The position numbers and the translations under genes are program-made. Under the pieces are notes generated by a model that did no database searches, had not been told where the DNA came from, and saw nothing but the letters and a program-made list of their open reading frames with translations. A stretch of 64,000 nucleotides of DNA. Origin: Streptococcus sp. WB01_FAA12 (GTDB lineage Bacteria; Bacillota; Bacilli; Lactobacillales; Streptococcaceae). The stretch lies in NCBI RefSeq assembly GCF_012843315.1, contig NZ_JABAEX010000002.1, positions 62,001-126,000 on the forward strand. The letters run 5' to 3'. Positions 20,472 to 29,070 of the stretch are shown here, in pieces (the first letter of the stretch is position 1; each line of letters starts with the position of its first letter).

Positions 20472-21863
20472 ATGAAGAAAAATAGAGAGAAGCGTGTTTC
20501 CCACGATAAAAAGAGAAGTAGATTGCTTTCCCTTGTTGGAATCTTGGGTCTTGCTATGATCTGCCTAGGTGGTGCCATTGGTCACAAGGTTCTACAAAAG
20601 CAATCTTATGAACAAAAAATTGAAGCGCTAAAGAGTGAAAAGGACCAGCAATTCAGCTCAGGTAGTCAGAAGGACCATTTCCGAAAAGGTCAAGCTGAGG
20701 TGATTGCCTACTATCCTCTGCAAGGAGAGGAAGTCATTGCGTCTATTAGAGAAAAAATCAACCAGGATATCAAAGAAAAGCTGGAAGATAAAGAAGATTT
20801 GGTCTTTTATTATACTGAGCAGTTGGATCCAGTCTTAAAGGGAGTTGTTTCTCGTAATATCAGTAAGCAAGTTTACGATTTGTCTGCAACAAAGGTTGAA
20901 GAAAAAGAAAAGACTTCTTTGGGAAGAGTTTACTTGACAGAAGATGGTAAACTTTTTACTCTTAGTCAACTTTTCAAAGATGCTAGCAAGGCTAAGGAAC
21001 TACTGCTGAGCCAAATCAAATCAACCCTAGAAGATAAGAAACTTGACCAGACAAAAATGGATCAGGTGCTAAAAACCTTCACAGACCAAGAATTGGCATC
21101 TTGGAGCTTTGACTATAAAGATAGTCAACTCATCCTTTATCCTGCTGACCAAGTGGAGACTCTGGAGGAAATTGCTTTACCAATATCCAGTTTCTTTGAT
21201 GTATTGGAGTCCTCTTATCTATTAGAAAAGGATGCTGAACTCTATCAGGCTTACTTTGCACAAAAAAATAAAAAAGTTGTAGCCTTGACTTTTGATGATG
21301 GTCCAAATCCATCTACAACTACCCAGGCTTTGGATACATTAGCTAAGTACAATGTAAAGGCGACCTTCTTTGTACTTGGTAAAAACATTGCTGGCAATGA
21401 AGATCTTCTGAAACGAATGAAATCAGAAGGACATGTTGTGGGAAATCATAGCTGGGATCATCCCGTTCTTTCAAAATTGACTCTTGAAGATGCTAAAAAG
21501 CAAATCACGGATACGGAAGATGCCTTGACCAAGGTTTTAGGTTCGAGTTCTAAACTTATGCGCCCCCCTTACGGAGCGATTACAGATGATATTCGTAATA
21601 GTCTGGATTTGAGTTTTATCATGTGGAATGTAGATAGTTTGGACTGGAAGAGCAAGAATGAAACTGCTATTTTAACAGAGATTCAGCATCAAGTTCGTAA
21701 TGGATCGATTGTTCTTATGCATGATATTCATGGCGCTACAGTTAATGCTCTTCCAAAGATTATAGAATATCTGAAAGAGCAAGGTTATACATTTGTGACT
21801 GTTCCGGAAATGCTCAATTCACGTCTAAAAGCTCACGAAATGTATTACGATCGTGATCAATGA
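20472..21863 (+). CDS. pgdA: Peptidoglycan N-acetylglucosamine deacetylase PgdA
   Basis: Removes the N-acetyl group from GlcNAc in peptidoglycan, giving lysozyme resistance. At 463 residues it has the same length as pneumococcal PgdA. A cytoplasmic basic tail and one membrane anchor (about 19-37) lead to an extracellular linker domain and a C-terminal NodB (CE4) domain: TFDDGPNPS with D275/D276, metal ligands H326 and H330 in [21 protein letters not shown] and LMHDIHG. Numbering agrees with the published catalytic and metal residues. The gene is monocistronic with a putative leaderless start. Confidence 0.95.
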   Translation: MKKNREKRVSHDKKRSRLLSLVGILGLAMICLGGAIGHKVLQKQSYEQKIEALKSEKDQQFSSGSQKDHFRKGQAEVIAYYPLQGEEVIASIREKINQDIKEKLEDKEDLVFYYTEQLDPVLKGVVSRNISKQVYDLSATKVEEKEKTSLGRVYLTEDGKLFTLSQLFKDASKAKELLLSQIKSTLEDKKLDQTKMDQVLKTFTDQELASWSFDYKDSQLILYPADQVETLEEIALPISSFFDVLESSYLLEKDAELYQAYFAQKNKKVVALTFDDGPNPSTTTQALDTLAKYNVKATFFVLGKNIAGNEDLLKRMKSEGHVVGNHSWDHPVLSKLTLEDAKKQITDTEDALTKVLGSSSKLMRPPYGAITDDIRNSLDLSFIMWNVDSLDWKSKNETAILTEIQHQVRNGSIVLMHDIHGATVNALPKIIEYLKEQGYTFVTVPEMLNSRLKAHEMYYDRDQ

Positions 21864-21867
21864 TTTT

Positions 21868-21921
21868 AAAATCTAAAGGAGCAAGTGTGCTGATAATCAG
21901 GACTTTGTTTCTTTAGATTTT
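21868..21921 (+). terminator. Long hairpin after pgdA, probable terminator
   Basis: A perfect 11-bp stem AAAATCTAAAG / CTTTAGATTTT (21868-21878 with 21911-21921) encloses about 32 nt, including the small palindrome CTGATAATCAG. The loop is longer than usual for a terminator. Confidence 0.45.
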
Positions 21922-21943
21922 CTTCACATAGAAAGGAAAAAAG

Positions 21944-22786
21944 ATGAAATCTTACACCCTTAATAATGGAGTTTCAATCCCAGTTTTAGGATTTGGAACA
22001 TGGAAGGCTGAAAATGGAGAGGTAGCCTACCAAGCCGTTTTAGAAGCTTTAAAGGCTGGATATCGTCATATTGATACTGCGGCTATCTATCAAAATGAGG
22101 AGAGTGTTGGTCGTGCTATTCGAGATAGCGGTATTCCACGACAAGAAATCTTTGTAACGACCAAACTTTGGAATACCAATCACAGCTATGATGAAGCTCG
22201 CCAAGCTTTTGAGGAATCAATGGAAAAACTGGGCTTAGACTATCTAGATTTGTATCTTATCCATTGGCCGAATCCAAAACCACTAAGAGAAAACGACGAA
22301 TGGAAAACTCGCAATGCTGAAGTCTGGAGAGCGATGGAGGACCTTTACCAAGAAGGCAAGATTCGTGCTATCGGCGTTAGTAATTTCCTTCCCAAGCATT
22401 TGAATGCCTTGCTTGAGACAGCAAGAATCATTCCAGCGGTTAATCAGGTGCGATTAGCGCCAGGAGTTTATCAAGAGGAAGTAGTTGCCTACTGTAGAGA
22501 GAAAGGAATTCTCCTAGAGGCTTGGGGACCTTTTGGACAAGGAGAATTGTTTAATAAGAAAGAAGTCCAAGAAATTGCTGATAAGCATGGAAAATCAGTT
22601 GCTCAAATCGCCTTGGCTTGGAGTTTGGCAGAAGAGTTTTTACCGTTACCTAAGTCAGTGACAGCCTCTCGCATCCAGAGCAATCTTGACTGTTTTGGAA
22701 TTGAACTCAGCAAAGACGAGCGAGAAGTCTTAAAGACGATTTCGGTGACTTCGGGCGCACCTCGTGTGGATGAGATGGATTTTTAA
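21944..22786 (+). CDS. Aldo/keto reductase
   Basis: A 280-residue NADPH-dependent carbonyl reductase of the AKR5 type (2,5-diketo-gluconate reductase-like). The catalytic tetrad is visible as D44 and Y49 (HIDTAAIYQNE), K74 (VTTKLW) and H107 (LIHWP). GVSNF and the C-terminal cofactor motif LPLPKSVTASRIQSNL are present. The physiological substrate is unknown; small aldehydes such as methylglyoxal are likely. SD AGAAAGGAA lies 10 nt before the ATG. It lies just upstream of the T-box promoter with no obvious terminator between. Confidence 0.88.
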   Translation: MKSYTLNNGVSIPVLGFGTWKAENGEVAYQAVLEALKAGYRHIDTAAIYQNEESVGRAIRDSGIPRQEIFVTTKLWNTNHSYDEARQAFEESMEKLGLDYLDLYLIHWPNPKPLRENDEWKTRNAEVWRAMEDLYQEGKIRAIGVSNFLPKHLNALLETARIIPAVNQVRLAPGVYQEEVVAYCREKGILLEAWGPFGQGELFNKKEVQEIADKHGKSVAQIALAWSLAEEFLPLPKSVTASRIQSNLDCFGIELSKDEREVLKTISVTSGAPRVDEMDF

Positions 22787-22802
22787 AAAGTAAGAAAAAG
22801 AA

Positions 22803-22831
22803 TTGTAAATTTCGTACCTTTCTGATATAAT
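22803..22831 (+). promoter_or_regulatory. Promoter of the T-box/glyQS operon
   Basis: TTGTAA (22803-22808), a 17-bp spacer and extended TGATATAAT (-10 at 22826-22831). The predicted start is about 22838. Confidence 0.75.
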
Positions 22832-22837
22832 ATTCAA

Positions 22838-23020
22838 CAGGAAAGAAAGTCTTATGGCGTTCTTCAAGCGAGTTTGGGACAGTGGGAGCCAAGTAGAACA
22901 AGGTAAGAAACTGGCGCTTTCTGTCGTATTTTTAAAAACAATGAAGTAATAAATTAGGGTGGAACCGCGTTTCTGACGCCCCTAGTCGCAAGGCTTGGGT
23001 GTTGAAATTCGGTTCTTTTT
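22838..23020 (+). promoter_or_regulatory. T-box riboswitch (probably tRNA-Gly)
   Basis: The invariant T-box AGGGTGGAACCGCG lies at 22956-22969. Stem I is closed by AGAAAG / CTTTCT and CTTAT / GTAAG. The terminator conformation pairs GGAACCG..TTTC (from 22961) with GAAA..CGGTTC, followed by T5 ending at 23020. Uncharged tRNA would stabilise the antiterminator. GGC at 22913-22915 lies in the expected specifier loop and fits the downstream glyQS genes, but ACT and TGG overlap it, so the specifier is not certain from reading alone. Confidence 0.88.
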
Positions 23021-23055
23021 GAATTTCGTCTAATACCTAAGTAGAAAGGAGCATA

Positions 23056-23427
23056 ATGCTTAAAGGATCTTGTTTATGTAAAGCAGTTACCTACACTTTA
23101 GATGAGGAATTGTCGGAATTAGTTTTTTGTCATTGCTCATTCTGTCGGAAAGCAACTGCGTCTGCCTATACAGTTAATGCCAAAGTTAGCAGCAAAAATC
23201 TGGTATTGTATGGAGAAGAGAATTTGGTTACTTATAGTTCATCTCCAGGGAAACAACGCTATTACTGCCAGAACTGTCATAGTCAAATTTTCACTATTCA
23301 AGAAGATGTACCAGAAGTTTGTGCTTTGAAATTGGGCACAGTAGATGAATGCAATCAGAATTTACAAACTGTTCCTAAACGTCATATTTTTCAGGATCCA
23401 GCTTTTTCTTGGTTGCTTGATAAATAA
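23056..23427 (+). CDS. GFA/CENP-V domain zinc protein
   Basis: A 123-residue protein of the glutathione-dependent formaldehyde-activating (GFA) fold. Zinc-binding cysteines are at GSCLCKAV (residues 5-7 region), FCHCSFCRK (about 29-36) and YYCQNCHS (about 74-80). Members are often annotated as S-(hydroxymethyl)glutathione synthase or aldehyde-activating proteins, but the function of stand-alone bacterial copies is mostly unknown. It lies between the T-box and glyQ, so it should be induced by glycyl-tRNA shortage. SD GAAAGGAG precedes ATG 23056. Confidence 0.85.
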   Translation: MLKGSCLCKAVTYTLDEELSELVFCHCSFCRKATASAYTVNAKVSSKNLVLYGEENLVTYSSSPGKQRYYCQNCHSQIFTIQEDVPEVCALKLGTVDECNQNLQTVPKRHIFQDPAFSWLLDK

Positions 23428-23449
23428 ATTTAAAAAGATAATATAAACT

Positions 23450-23485
23450 AAAGGAGTATTCAATGTCTAAGAAATTAACATTTCA
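23450..23485 (+). repeat. Upstream copy of glyQ start region (direct repeat 1)
   Basis: A 36-bp segment holding SD AAAGGAG, ATG and the first seven codons of glyQ plus two bases. It is identical to 23624-23659 except for two bases between the SD and the ATG. Confidence 0.9.
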
Positions 23486-23540
23486 CTGCGTCAGTGGCAT
23501 AGACCTCCTTACAGTCGGGCTGCCCCACGATCAGCACTAG
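23463..23540 (+). other. Decoy mini-ORF starting with duplicated glyQ codons
   Basis: Starts at the duplicated ATG with a good SD, reads MSKKLTFH and then 17 codons of the inserted sequence, and stops at TAG 23538-23540 (25 residues). It is probably a by-product of the duplication, though it could be translated and act as a leader peptide ahead of the true glyQ start at 23637. Confidence 0.5.
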
Positions 23541-23623
23541 AGTGCCTGAGCTAGACGCAGTACTAACTCGTCTTGCCTCGTATGATCGACGAGGCAGACT
23601 CGTGTCGCAAGTAATTTATAAAA
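23486..23623. other. 138-bp hairpin-rich insert between the two glyQ start copies
   Basis: More GC-rich than its flanks and without an ORF of its own. An outer inverted repeat ACTGCGTC (23485-23492) / GACGCAGT (23554-23561) contains the smaller GCACT / AGTGC. A second perfect hairpin is GCCTCGT (23575-23581) / ACGAGGC (23589-23595), extended outward with one bulge. It could be a miniature mobile element or a structured RNA segment; it is neither BOX nor RUP as far as I recall. Confidence 0.6.
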
Positions 23624-23659
23624 AAAGGAGTAAACAATGTCTAAGAAATTAACATTTCA
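23624..23659 (+). repeat. Downstream copy of glyQ start region (direct repeat 2)
   Basis: The functional SD, ATG and first codons of glyQ; the partner of the repeat at 23450-23485 (34 of 36 bases identical). Confidence 0.9.
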
Positions 23660-24554
23660 AGAAATTATTTTGACTTTGCAACAATTTTGGAATGACCAAG
23701 GTTGTATGCTCATGCAGGCTTATGACAATGAAAAAGGTGCGGGGACAATGAGTCCTTACACTTTCCTTCGTGCTATCGGGCCTGAGCCATGGAATGCGGC
23801 TTATGTGGAGCCATCACGTCGTCCTGCTGACGGTCGTTACGGGGAAAATCCTAACCGTCTTTACCAACACCACCAATTCCAAGTGGTCATGAAGCCATCT
23901 CCATCAAATATTCAAGAACTTTACCTTGAGTCTTTGGAAAAATTGGGAATCAATCCATTGGAACATGATATCCGCTTCGTTGAGGACAACTGGGAAAATC
24001 CATCGACTGGTTCAGCTGGTCTTGGTTGGGAAGTTTGGCTTGACGGGATGGAAATCACTCAGTTCACTTATTTCCAACAAGTTGGTGGATTGGCAACTGG
24101 TCCTGTGACTGCGGAAGTTACTTATGGTTTGGAACGCTTGGCTTCTTATATTCAGGAAGTAGATTCTGTCTATGATATCGAGTGGGCTGATGGTGTAAAA
24201 TACGGAGAAATCTTCATCCAGCCTGAGTACGAGCATTCAAAATATTCATTTGAGATTTCAGACCAGGAAATGTTGCTTGAAAACTTTGATAAGTTTGAAA
24301 AAGAAGCTGGTCGTGCCTTAGAGGAAGGCTTGGTTCACCCTGCCTATGACTATGTTCTCAAATGTTCACATACCTTTAACTTGCTTGACGCGCGTGGTGC
24401 CGTATCTGTAACCGAGCGTGCAGGCTATATCGCTCGTATTCGTAACTTGGCCCGTGTCGTAGCCAAAACCTTTGTCGCAGAACGCAAACGCCTAGGCTAC
24501 CCACTTTTAGACGAGGCAACACGAGCTAAACTCTTAGCAGAAGACGCAGAGTAA
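23637..24554 (+). CDS. glyQ: Glycine-tRNA ligase alpha subunit
   Basis: Catalytic alpha chain of the tetrameric (alpha2-beta2) bacterial glycyl-tRNA synthetase. The 305-residue length is normal. It starts [12 protein letters not shown] and shows the class II-type motifs [36 protein letters not shown] (in part), [19 protein letters not shown] and [13 protein letters not shown]. The start at 23637 has SD AAAAGGAG. The same start region is duplicated 174 nt upstream, where it opens only a 25-codon reading frame. glyS follows after an unusually long 212-nt gap. Confidence 0.96.
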   Translation: MSKKLTFQEIILTLQQFWNDQGCMLMQAYDNEKGAGTMSPYTFLRAIGPEPWNAAYVEPSRRPADGRYGENPNRLYQHHQFQVVMKPSPSNIQELYLESLEKLGINPLEHDIRFVEDNWENPSTGSAGLGWEVWLDGMEITQFTYFQQVGGLATGPVTAEVTYGLERLASYIQEVDSVYDIEWADGVKYGEIFIQPEYEHSKYSFEISDQEMLLENFDKFEKEAGRALEEGLVHPAYDYVLKCSHTFNLLDARGAVSVTERAGYIARIRNLARVVAKTFVAERKRLGYPLLDEATRAKLLAEDAE

Positions 24555-24622
24555 AGAGAGTGACAGTTTACGAAAATGGGCGAACAGAGTGAGCCCTGAG
24601 CCAAGTTGCCACAGTGATGAAG

Positions 24623-24647
24623 GTATCCTTAGTGATGCTAAGGATAC
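24623..24647. other. Perfect hairpin between glyQ and glyS (1)
   Basis: GTATCCTTAG / CTAAGGATAC, 10 bp with 5-nt loop TGATG. No T run follows, so it is not a classic terminator. Confidence 0.7.
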
Positions 24648-24652
24648 TAGGC

Positions 24653-24680
24653 AAAATTGGAGACTTTTGGCTCCAATTTT
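24653..24680 (+). other. Perfect hairpin between glyQ and glyS (2)
   Basis: AAAATTGGAG / CTCCAATTTT, 10 bp with an 8-nt loop, ending in TTTT. It could be a weak terminator or processing site that sets the GlyQ:GlyS ratio. Confidence 0.65.
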
Positions 24681-24766
24681 AGCAATGAAACGACGAAGTC
24701 GGTTGCTTGCGTGCCAATCACATAAGACAAACTGGAAAATAAAAAGATACTTTTCGGAGAAAAAAT

Positions 24767-26803
24767 ATGACAAAAAACTTATTAGTAGAACTCGGTCTTG
24801 AAGAGTTACCAGCCTACGTAGTAACTCCAAGCGAAAAACAACTAGGTGAAAAAATGACCGCCTTCCTCAAGGAAAACCGCCTTTCCTTTGAAGCCATTCA
24901 AACCTTCTCAACACCACGTCGTTTGGCTGTTCGTGTGACTAGTCTTGCAGACAAACAGTCTGATTTGACAGAAGATTTCAAGGGTCCGGCAAAGAAAATT
25001 GCACTGGATAGTGATGGAAACTTCACCAAAGCAGCTCAAGGATTTGTCCGTGGGAAAGGCTTGACAGTTGAAGATATTGAATTCCGTGAAATCAAGGGTG
25101 AAGAATATGTCTATGTTACCAAGGAAGAAGTGGGTAAACCAGTTGAAGCCATTGTTCCTGGTGTAGTAGACGTCTTGAAGTCACTGATATTCCCTGTCAG
25201 CATGCACTGGGCTAACAATACTTTTGAATATATCCGCCCTGTACACACTTTGACAGTTCTCTTGGACGAACAAGAGTTTGATTTGGATTTCCTTGATATC
25301 AAGGGTGGGCGTGTGAGTCGCGGCCATCGTTTCTTGGGACAAGAAACTAAGATTCAGTCAGCATTGAGCTACGAAGAAGACCTTCGTGAACAGTTTGTAA
25401 TCGCAGATCCTCGTGAACGTGAACAAATGATTGTTGATCAAATCAAGGAAATTGAGGCAAAACATGGTGTTAGCATCGAAATTGATGCCGACTTGCTTAA
25501 CGAGGTATTGAACCTGGTTGAATACCCAACTGCCTTTATGGGAAGTTTTGATGCCAAATACCTTGAAGTTCCAGAAGAAGTCTTGGTGACTTCGATGAAG
25601 GAACACCAACGTTATTTCGTTGTTCGTGATCAAGACGGTAAACTCTTGCCAAACTTTATTTCTGTTCGTAATGGAAACGCAGAGCATTTGGGAAATGTCA
25701 TCAAGGGTAATGAAAAAGTCTTAGTTGCCCGCTTGGAAGACGGAGAATTCTTCTGGCGTGAAGACCAAAAATTGGTCATTTCAGATCTTGTTGAAAAATT
25801 GAACCAGGTGACCTTCCATGAAAAGATTGGTTCCCTTCGTGAACACATGATTCGTACAGGTCAGATTGCCGTCCTTTTGGCGGAAAAAGCTGGTTTATCA
25901 GTGGATGAAACGATTGATCTTGCCCGCGCAGCAGCCATTTACAAGTTTGACTTGTTGACAGGTATGGTTGGTGAGTTTGATGAGCTACAAGGGATTATGG
26001 GTGAGAAATATGCCCTTCTTGCTGGTGAAACTCCAGCAGTTGCAGCTGCCATTCGTGAACACTACATGCCTACATCAGCCGAAGGAGAGCTTCCAGAGAG
26101 CAAGGTGGGGGCAGTGCTTGCCATTGCAGACAAATTGGATACGATTTTGAGTTTCTTCTCAGTAGGTTTGATTCCATCAGGTTCTAATGACCCTTATGCC
26201 CTTCGTCGTGCGACGCAAGGTGTGGTACGTATCTTGGATGCCTTTGGTTGGTACATTGCTATGGATGAGTTGATTGATAGCCTTTATGCTTTGAAATTTG
26301 ACAGCTTGACTTATGAAAATAAAGCAGAGGTTATGGACTTTATCAAGGCTCGTGTTGATAAGATGATGGGTTCTACTCCAAAAGACATTAAGGAAGCGGT
26401 TCTTGCAAGTTCGAACTTTGTCGTGGCGGATATGTTGGAAGCAGCAAGTGCTCTTGTAGAAGCAAGCAAGGAAGAAAACTTCAAGCCGTCTGTTGAATCT
26501 CTCTCTCGTGCTTTCAACTTGGCTGAGAAAGCGGAAGGATATGAAACAGTTGATCCTGCTCTCTTTGAAAATGAAGAAGAGAAAGCCTTGGCGGAAGCAG
26601 TAGAGTCACTCGTTTTATCAGGGACTGCAAGTCAGCAATTAGAACAACTCTTTGCGCTTAGTCCAGTTATTGATGCTTTCTTTGAGAATACTATGGTAAT
26701 GACCGATGATCAAGATATTCGTCAAAATCGATTGGCCATCTTGTCGCAATTAACCAATAAAGCAGTGAAACTTGCACGTTTCAACCAAATTAATACCAAG
26801 TAA
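24767..26803 (+). CDS. glyS: Glycine-tRNA ligase beta subunit
   Basis: tRNA-binding beta chain of glycyl-tRNA synthetase, 678 residues. It opens with [15 protein letters not shown], the family signature, followed by [10 protein letters not shown] and [11 protein letters not shown]; the HD-like region ([21 protein letters not shown], in part) and the C-terminal anticodon-binding domain with [13 protein letters not shown] are in place. SD TCGGAGAA lies 6 nt before ATG 24767. It is in the T-box operon with glyQ and a DUF896 gene 42 nt downstream. Confidence 0.96.
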   Translation: MTKNLLVELGLEELPAYVVTPSEKQLGEKMTAFLKENRLSFEAIQTFSTPRRLAVRVTSLADKQSDLTEDFKGPAKKIALDSDGNFTKAAQGFVRGKGLTVEDIEFREIKGEEYVYVTKEEVGKPVEAIVPGVVDVLKSLIFPVSMHWANNTFEYIRPVHTLTVLLDEQEFDLDFLDIKGGRVSRGHRFLGQETKIQSALSYEEDLREQFVIADPREREQMIVDQIKEIEAKHGVSIEIDADLLNEVLNLVEYPTAFMGSFDAKYLEVPEEVLVTSMKEHQRYFVVRDQDGKLLPNFISVRNGNAEHLGNVIKGNEKVLVARLEDGEFFWREDQKLVISDLVEKLNQVTFHEKIGSLREHMIRTGQIAVLLAEKAGLSVDETIDLARAAAIYKFDLLTGMVGEFDELQGIMGEKYALLAGETPAVAAAIREHYMPTSAEGELPESKVGAVLAIADKLDTILSFFSVGLIPSGSNDPYALRRATQGVVRILDAFGWYIAMDELIDSLYALKFDSLTYENKAEVMDFIKARVDKMMGSTPKDIKEAVLASSNFVVADMLEAASALVEASKEENFKPSVESLSRAFNLAEKAEGYETVDPALFENEEEKALAEAVESLVLSGTASQQLEQLFALSPVIDAFFENTMVMTDDQDIRQNRLAILSQLTNKAVKLARFNQINTK

Positions 26804-26845
26804 AATCTGTTAAACGGATTAAATCTTATCATAAAGGAGAGAAAC

Positions 26846-27103
26846 ATGGATCCTAAAAAAATTGATCGTATTAACGAGCTTGCTAAAAAGAAAAAAACAG
26901 AAGGCTTAACTTCTGCTGAAAAAGTGGAACAAGCTAAACTTCGTGAGGAGTACATTGAAGGCTATCGTCGTTCTGTTCGCCACCACATTGAAGGAATCAA
27001 AATTGTCGACGAAGAAGGAAATGACGTCACACCAGAAAAACTACGTCAGGTACAACGTGAAAAAGGTTTGCACGGCCGTAGTTTAGATGATCCTAACTCA
27101 TAA
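26846..27103 (+). CDS. DUF896 (YnzC/UPF0291) family protein
   Basis: An 85-residue, highly charged, mostly helical cytoplasmic protein. The N-terminal helical hairpin ([20 protein letters not shown] region) and [20 protein letters not shown] define DUF896; the C-terminus ends RGLHGRS-like ([12 protein letters not shown]). B. subtilis YnzC is in the SOS-linked yneA operon, but its function is unknown. SD AAAGGAGAG precedes ATG 26846. It closes the glyQS operon. Confidence 0.85.
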   Translation: MDPKKIDRINELAKKKKTEGLTSAEKVEQAKLREEYIEGYRRSVRHHIEGIKIVDEEGNDVTPEKLRQVQREKGLHGRSLDDPNS

Positions 27104-27106
27104 AAT

Positions 27107-27141
27107 GAAAGGGGGGTGTAGATGATTTACAAGCCCCTTTT
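27107..27141 (+). terminator. Hairpin after DUF896 gene
   Basis: GAAAGGGG pairs with CCCCTTTTC across a loop of about 19 nt. It is the first of two hairpins between the convergent units. Confidence 0.5.
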
Positions 27142-27152
27142 CTGTTGTAATA

Positions 27153-27178
27153 AAAAAGGAGCCATTTGGCTCCTTTTT
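27153..27178. terminator. Bidirectional terminator between convergent operons
   Basis: AAAAAGGAGCC / GGCTCCTTTTT, a perfect 11-bp stem with loop ATTT. It gives T runs on both strands and so serves the glyQS operon and the minus-strand FMN reductase operon. Confidence 0.92.
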
Positions 27179-27184
27179 GGTTTC

Positions 27185-28429
27185 TTAGTTGCTTGCACCA
27201 GAAGTGGCGTCGGCGTCACCACCATGGCCTCCAGCGTCCCCCGAATCAGAAGCGCCAGAAGTAGCATCTGCGTCTCCATGACCTCCGGCAGCAGGAGCAA
27301 ATGGTCCGCTACCACCCACCAAACGTTGACCAGTCTCTTTTAGGTACCATTCAAGCCATGGTTGGAAGTTAAAGACGATTTCATTGATTCCAGCGTAAGA
27401 TCCATCAGGATAGTACATTGCTTGGTAGTTGTGGGTGTTGATAACACCTGCAGGAGAACCTGGAACGATCGTACGGACGTATTCTTGGTTTCCGTTGCGA
27501 AGTGTTCCGATGACCCACTCTACATTCTTCATACGTGCTGGTGGAAGAGAATTGTGAACAGTCGACATACGGTTACCTGATTGAGGTGGTACACGTTTGG
27601 CAAACATGGTGTCTGGATCTTGGTGAGCGTTGTTGTAGTAGAGGAATTGGTTGTTATCGTCAGCGTATGTCAATTCAAATGGCATAGCTTTCAAGAACAT
27701 ATCGATTTGGTTAACTGTTAGGATACCGTGGTCCAATTTGACATAGGTATCACCAGAAACAGCACCAGTGATTGCTGCAACTTTTTCCACCCATTCTGGA
27801 TCGTCAGGGTCAACTTCTGTAATGGTTGTAGCAATTGGTTTTCCACAATCCAAGTCTTCTGGTTCGATTGGTTTTGGTTTTTTCAATTTTGAAACGACTC
27901 CTACGTATTTTACAAAGTTATCTAAGCAAGTTTCAAGGAATTTAACAGTTCCTTCGTTGGTGATGTTTCCGTCGTTATCAAAAGCTTCCTTGGCTTTACC
28001 AAGAAGGAATTCGTTACCTGGAAGCGTGTAGGCATTAACACCTGGAGCATCAAGGATTTTACGAAGGTGAACTTGGGCACGTGATGTTCCTTGGTCGTAG
28101 TATGATGCACCCACAATCATAACAGGTTTGTTTTCAAATGGATGAACTTCGTATGAAAGCCATTCAAGTACAGATTTGAGTGAAGCTGAGATAGTGTGGT
28201 TGTGCTCAGGAGTGGCGATAATGACACCATCAGCACGTGTAATTTTGTTATACAAGAAGCGTAATTGGAAACTGTCGTCCCATTTTTCGTCTTGGTTAAA
28301 CATTGGAACTTCGTCGATTTCAAGAACTTCTAGTTCAAATTTAAATTTGAAATTGCGACGGATAAATTCCAAGAGTTTGCGGTTATATGATTGATCGTAG
28401 TTTGATCCAACAAGTCCAACAAATTTCAT
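27185..28429 (-). CDS. NADPH-dependent FMN reductase with PAS-like domain and putative flavinylated tail
   Basis: A 414-residue cytoplasmic protein. Residues 1-185 form a flavodoxin-like FMN_red domain (GLVGSNYDQSYNRKLL, ATPEHNHTISASLKSVLEW, GASYYDQGTSRAQVHLR). After a Pro/Lys linker, residues about 195-380 resemble the PAS-like domain found with DUF438 (MPFELTYADDNNQFLYYN, SLPPARMKNVEWVIGTLR, YYPDGSYAGINEIV). The tail (382-414) is Gly/Asp/His-rich and holds two copies of DATSGAS (388-394 and 407-413), which fits the D-x-x-[ST]-G-A-[ST] pattern where ApbE attaches FMN. It is last in an apbE-FMN_red operon, 17 nt after its paralogue. An electron-transfer role is likely; the acceptor is unknown. 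Confidence 0.85.
   Translation of the reverse strand: MKFVGLVGSNYDQSYNRKLLEFIRRNFKFKFELEVLEIDEVPMFNQDEKWDDSFQLRFLYNKITRADGVIIATPEHNHTISASLKSVLEWLSYEVHPFENKPVMIVGASYYDQGTSRAQVHLRKILDAPGVNAYTLPGNEFLLGKAKEAFDNDGNITNEGTVKFLETCLDNFVKYVGVVSKLKKPKPIEPEDLDCGKPIATTITEVDPDDPEWVEKVAAITGAVSGDTYVKLDHGILTVNQIDMFLKAMPFELTYADDNNQFLYYNNAHQDPDTMFAKRVPPQSGNRMSTVHNSLPPARMKNVEWVIGTLRNGNQEYVRTIVPGSPAGVINTHNYQAMYYPDGSYAGINEIVFNFQPWLEWYLKETGQRLVGGSGPFAPAAGGHGDADATSGASDSGDAGGHGGDADATSGASN
27191..27268 (-). other. Two candidate ApbE flavinylation motifs
   Basis: Codons for DATSGAS at 27248-27268 (residues 388-394) and 27191-27211 (407-413), each followed by or within Gly/Asp-rich spacer. The final Ser of each (S394, S413) would carry FMN if the consensus holds. 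This is an inference from motif and gene neighbourhood. Confidence 0.5.
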
Positions 28430-28446
28430 TCTTTCGGTCTCCTATC

Positions 28447-29052
28447 TTACAAATTTTCCCAGTCAAATTCTTCTGCATCTTTGCGAAGCAATTCTTGTGC
28501 ATTGCGCAATTTCTCAGTAATCTTCACAAAGATACGGAAGTCATCAAAGATGGCATCCAATTTCTTGATAACATCAAGGTCAACCAAGTCTCCACTTGGG
28601 TTAAATGCTTGAAGAGAGTGAGAAAGCAAGAATTCATCTGGAAGAACATTTGCCTTAATTTCAGGAGCGTTCAAGATTTGACGAAGTTGCAATTGGGCAC
28701 GAGATGAACCAAGTGTACCATAAGAAGCACCAGTAATCATGATTGGTTTGTTCAAAAGTGGGTAGATACCGTAAGATAGCCAAGCAAGAGCGCTCATCAA
28801 AACTGCAGGGATAGAGTGGTCGTACTCAGGAGTACCGATAATCACACCGTCAGATGCTTCAATTTTAGCTGCAATCTCAAGAATTTCAGCTGGAAGTTGC
28901 TTATCTGCTGGTTTGTTGAAAATAGGGATATCCTTGATTTCAACGAGTTCAATTTCAGCTTTATCAGCAAAGTGTTTTTGCATGTATTGGAGCAATTGGC
29001 GGTTTGTAGAACGTTTAGAGTTCGTTCCAACAATGGCAATAAGTTTTAGCAT
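28447..29052 (-). CDS. NADPH-dependent FMN reductase family protein
   Basis: A 201-residue single-domain flavodoxin-like FMN reductase. IAIVGTNSKRSTNRQLL is the phosphate-binding loop, then GVIIGTPEYDHSIPAVLMSAL (in part) and ITGASYGTLGSSRAQLQLR. It is a paralogue of the N-terminal domain of the next gene and lies between it and apbE (gaps of 17 and 18 nt). It probably reduces FMN or quinones with NAD(P)H and may feed electrons to the larger partner. Confidence 0.88.
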   Translation of the reverse strand: MLKLIAIVGTNSKRSTNRQLLQYMQKHFADKAEIELVEIKDIPIFNKPADKQLPAEILEIAAKIEASDGVIIGTPEYDHSIPAVLMSALAWLSYGIYPLLNKPIMITGASYGTLGSSRAQLQLRQILNAPEIKANVLPDEFLLSHSLQAFNPSGDLVDLDVIKKLDAIFDDFRIFVKITEKLRNAQELLRKDAEEFDWENL

Positions 29053-29070
29053 GAGATTTCCTTTCTCTTT

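Noticed and set aside
24589..24801. 70-codon ORF between glyQ and glyS
   Set aside because: It spans both hairpins, has no SD and overlaps the glyS start; the peptide looks random.
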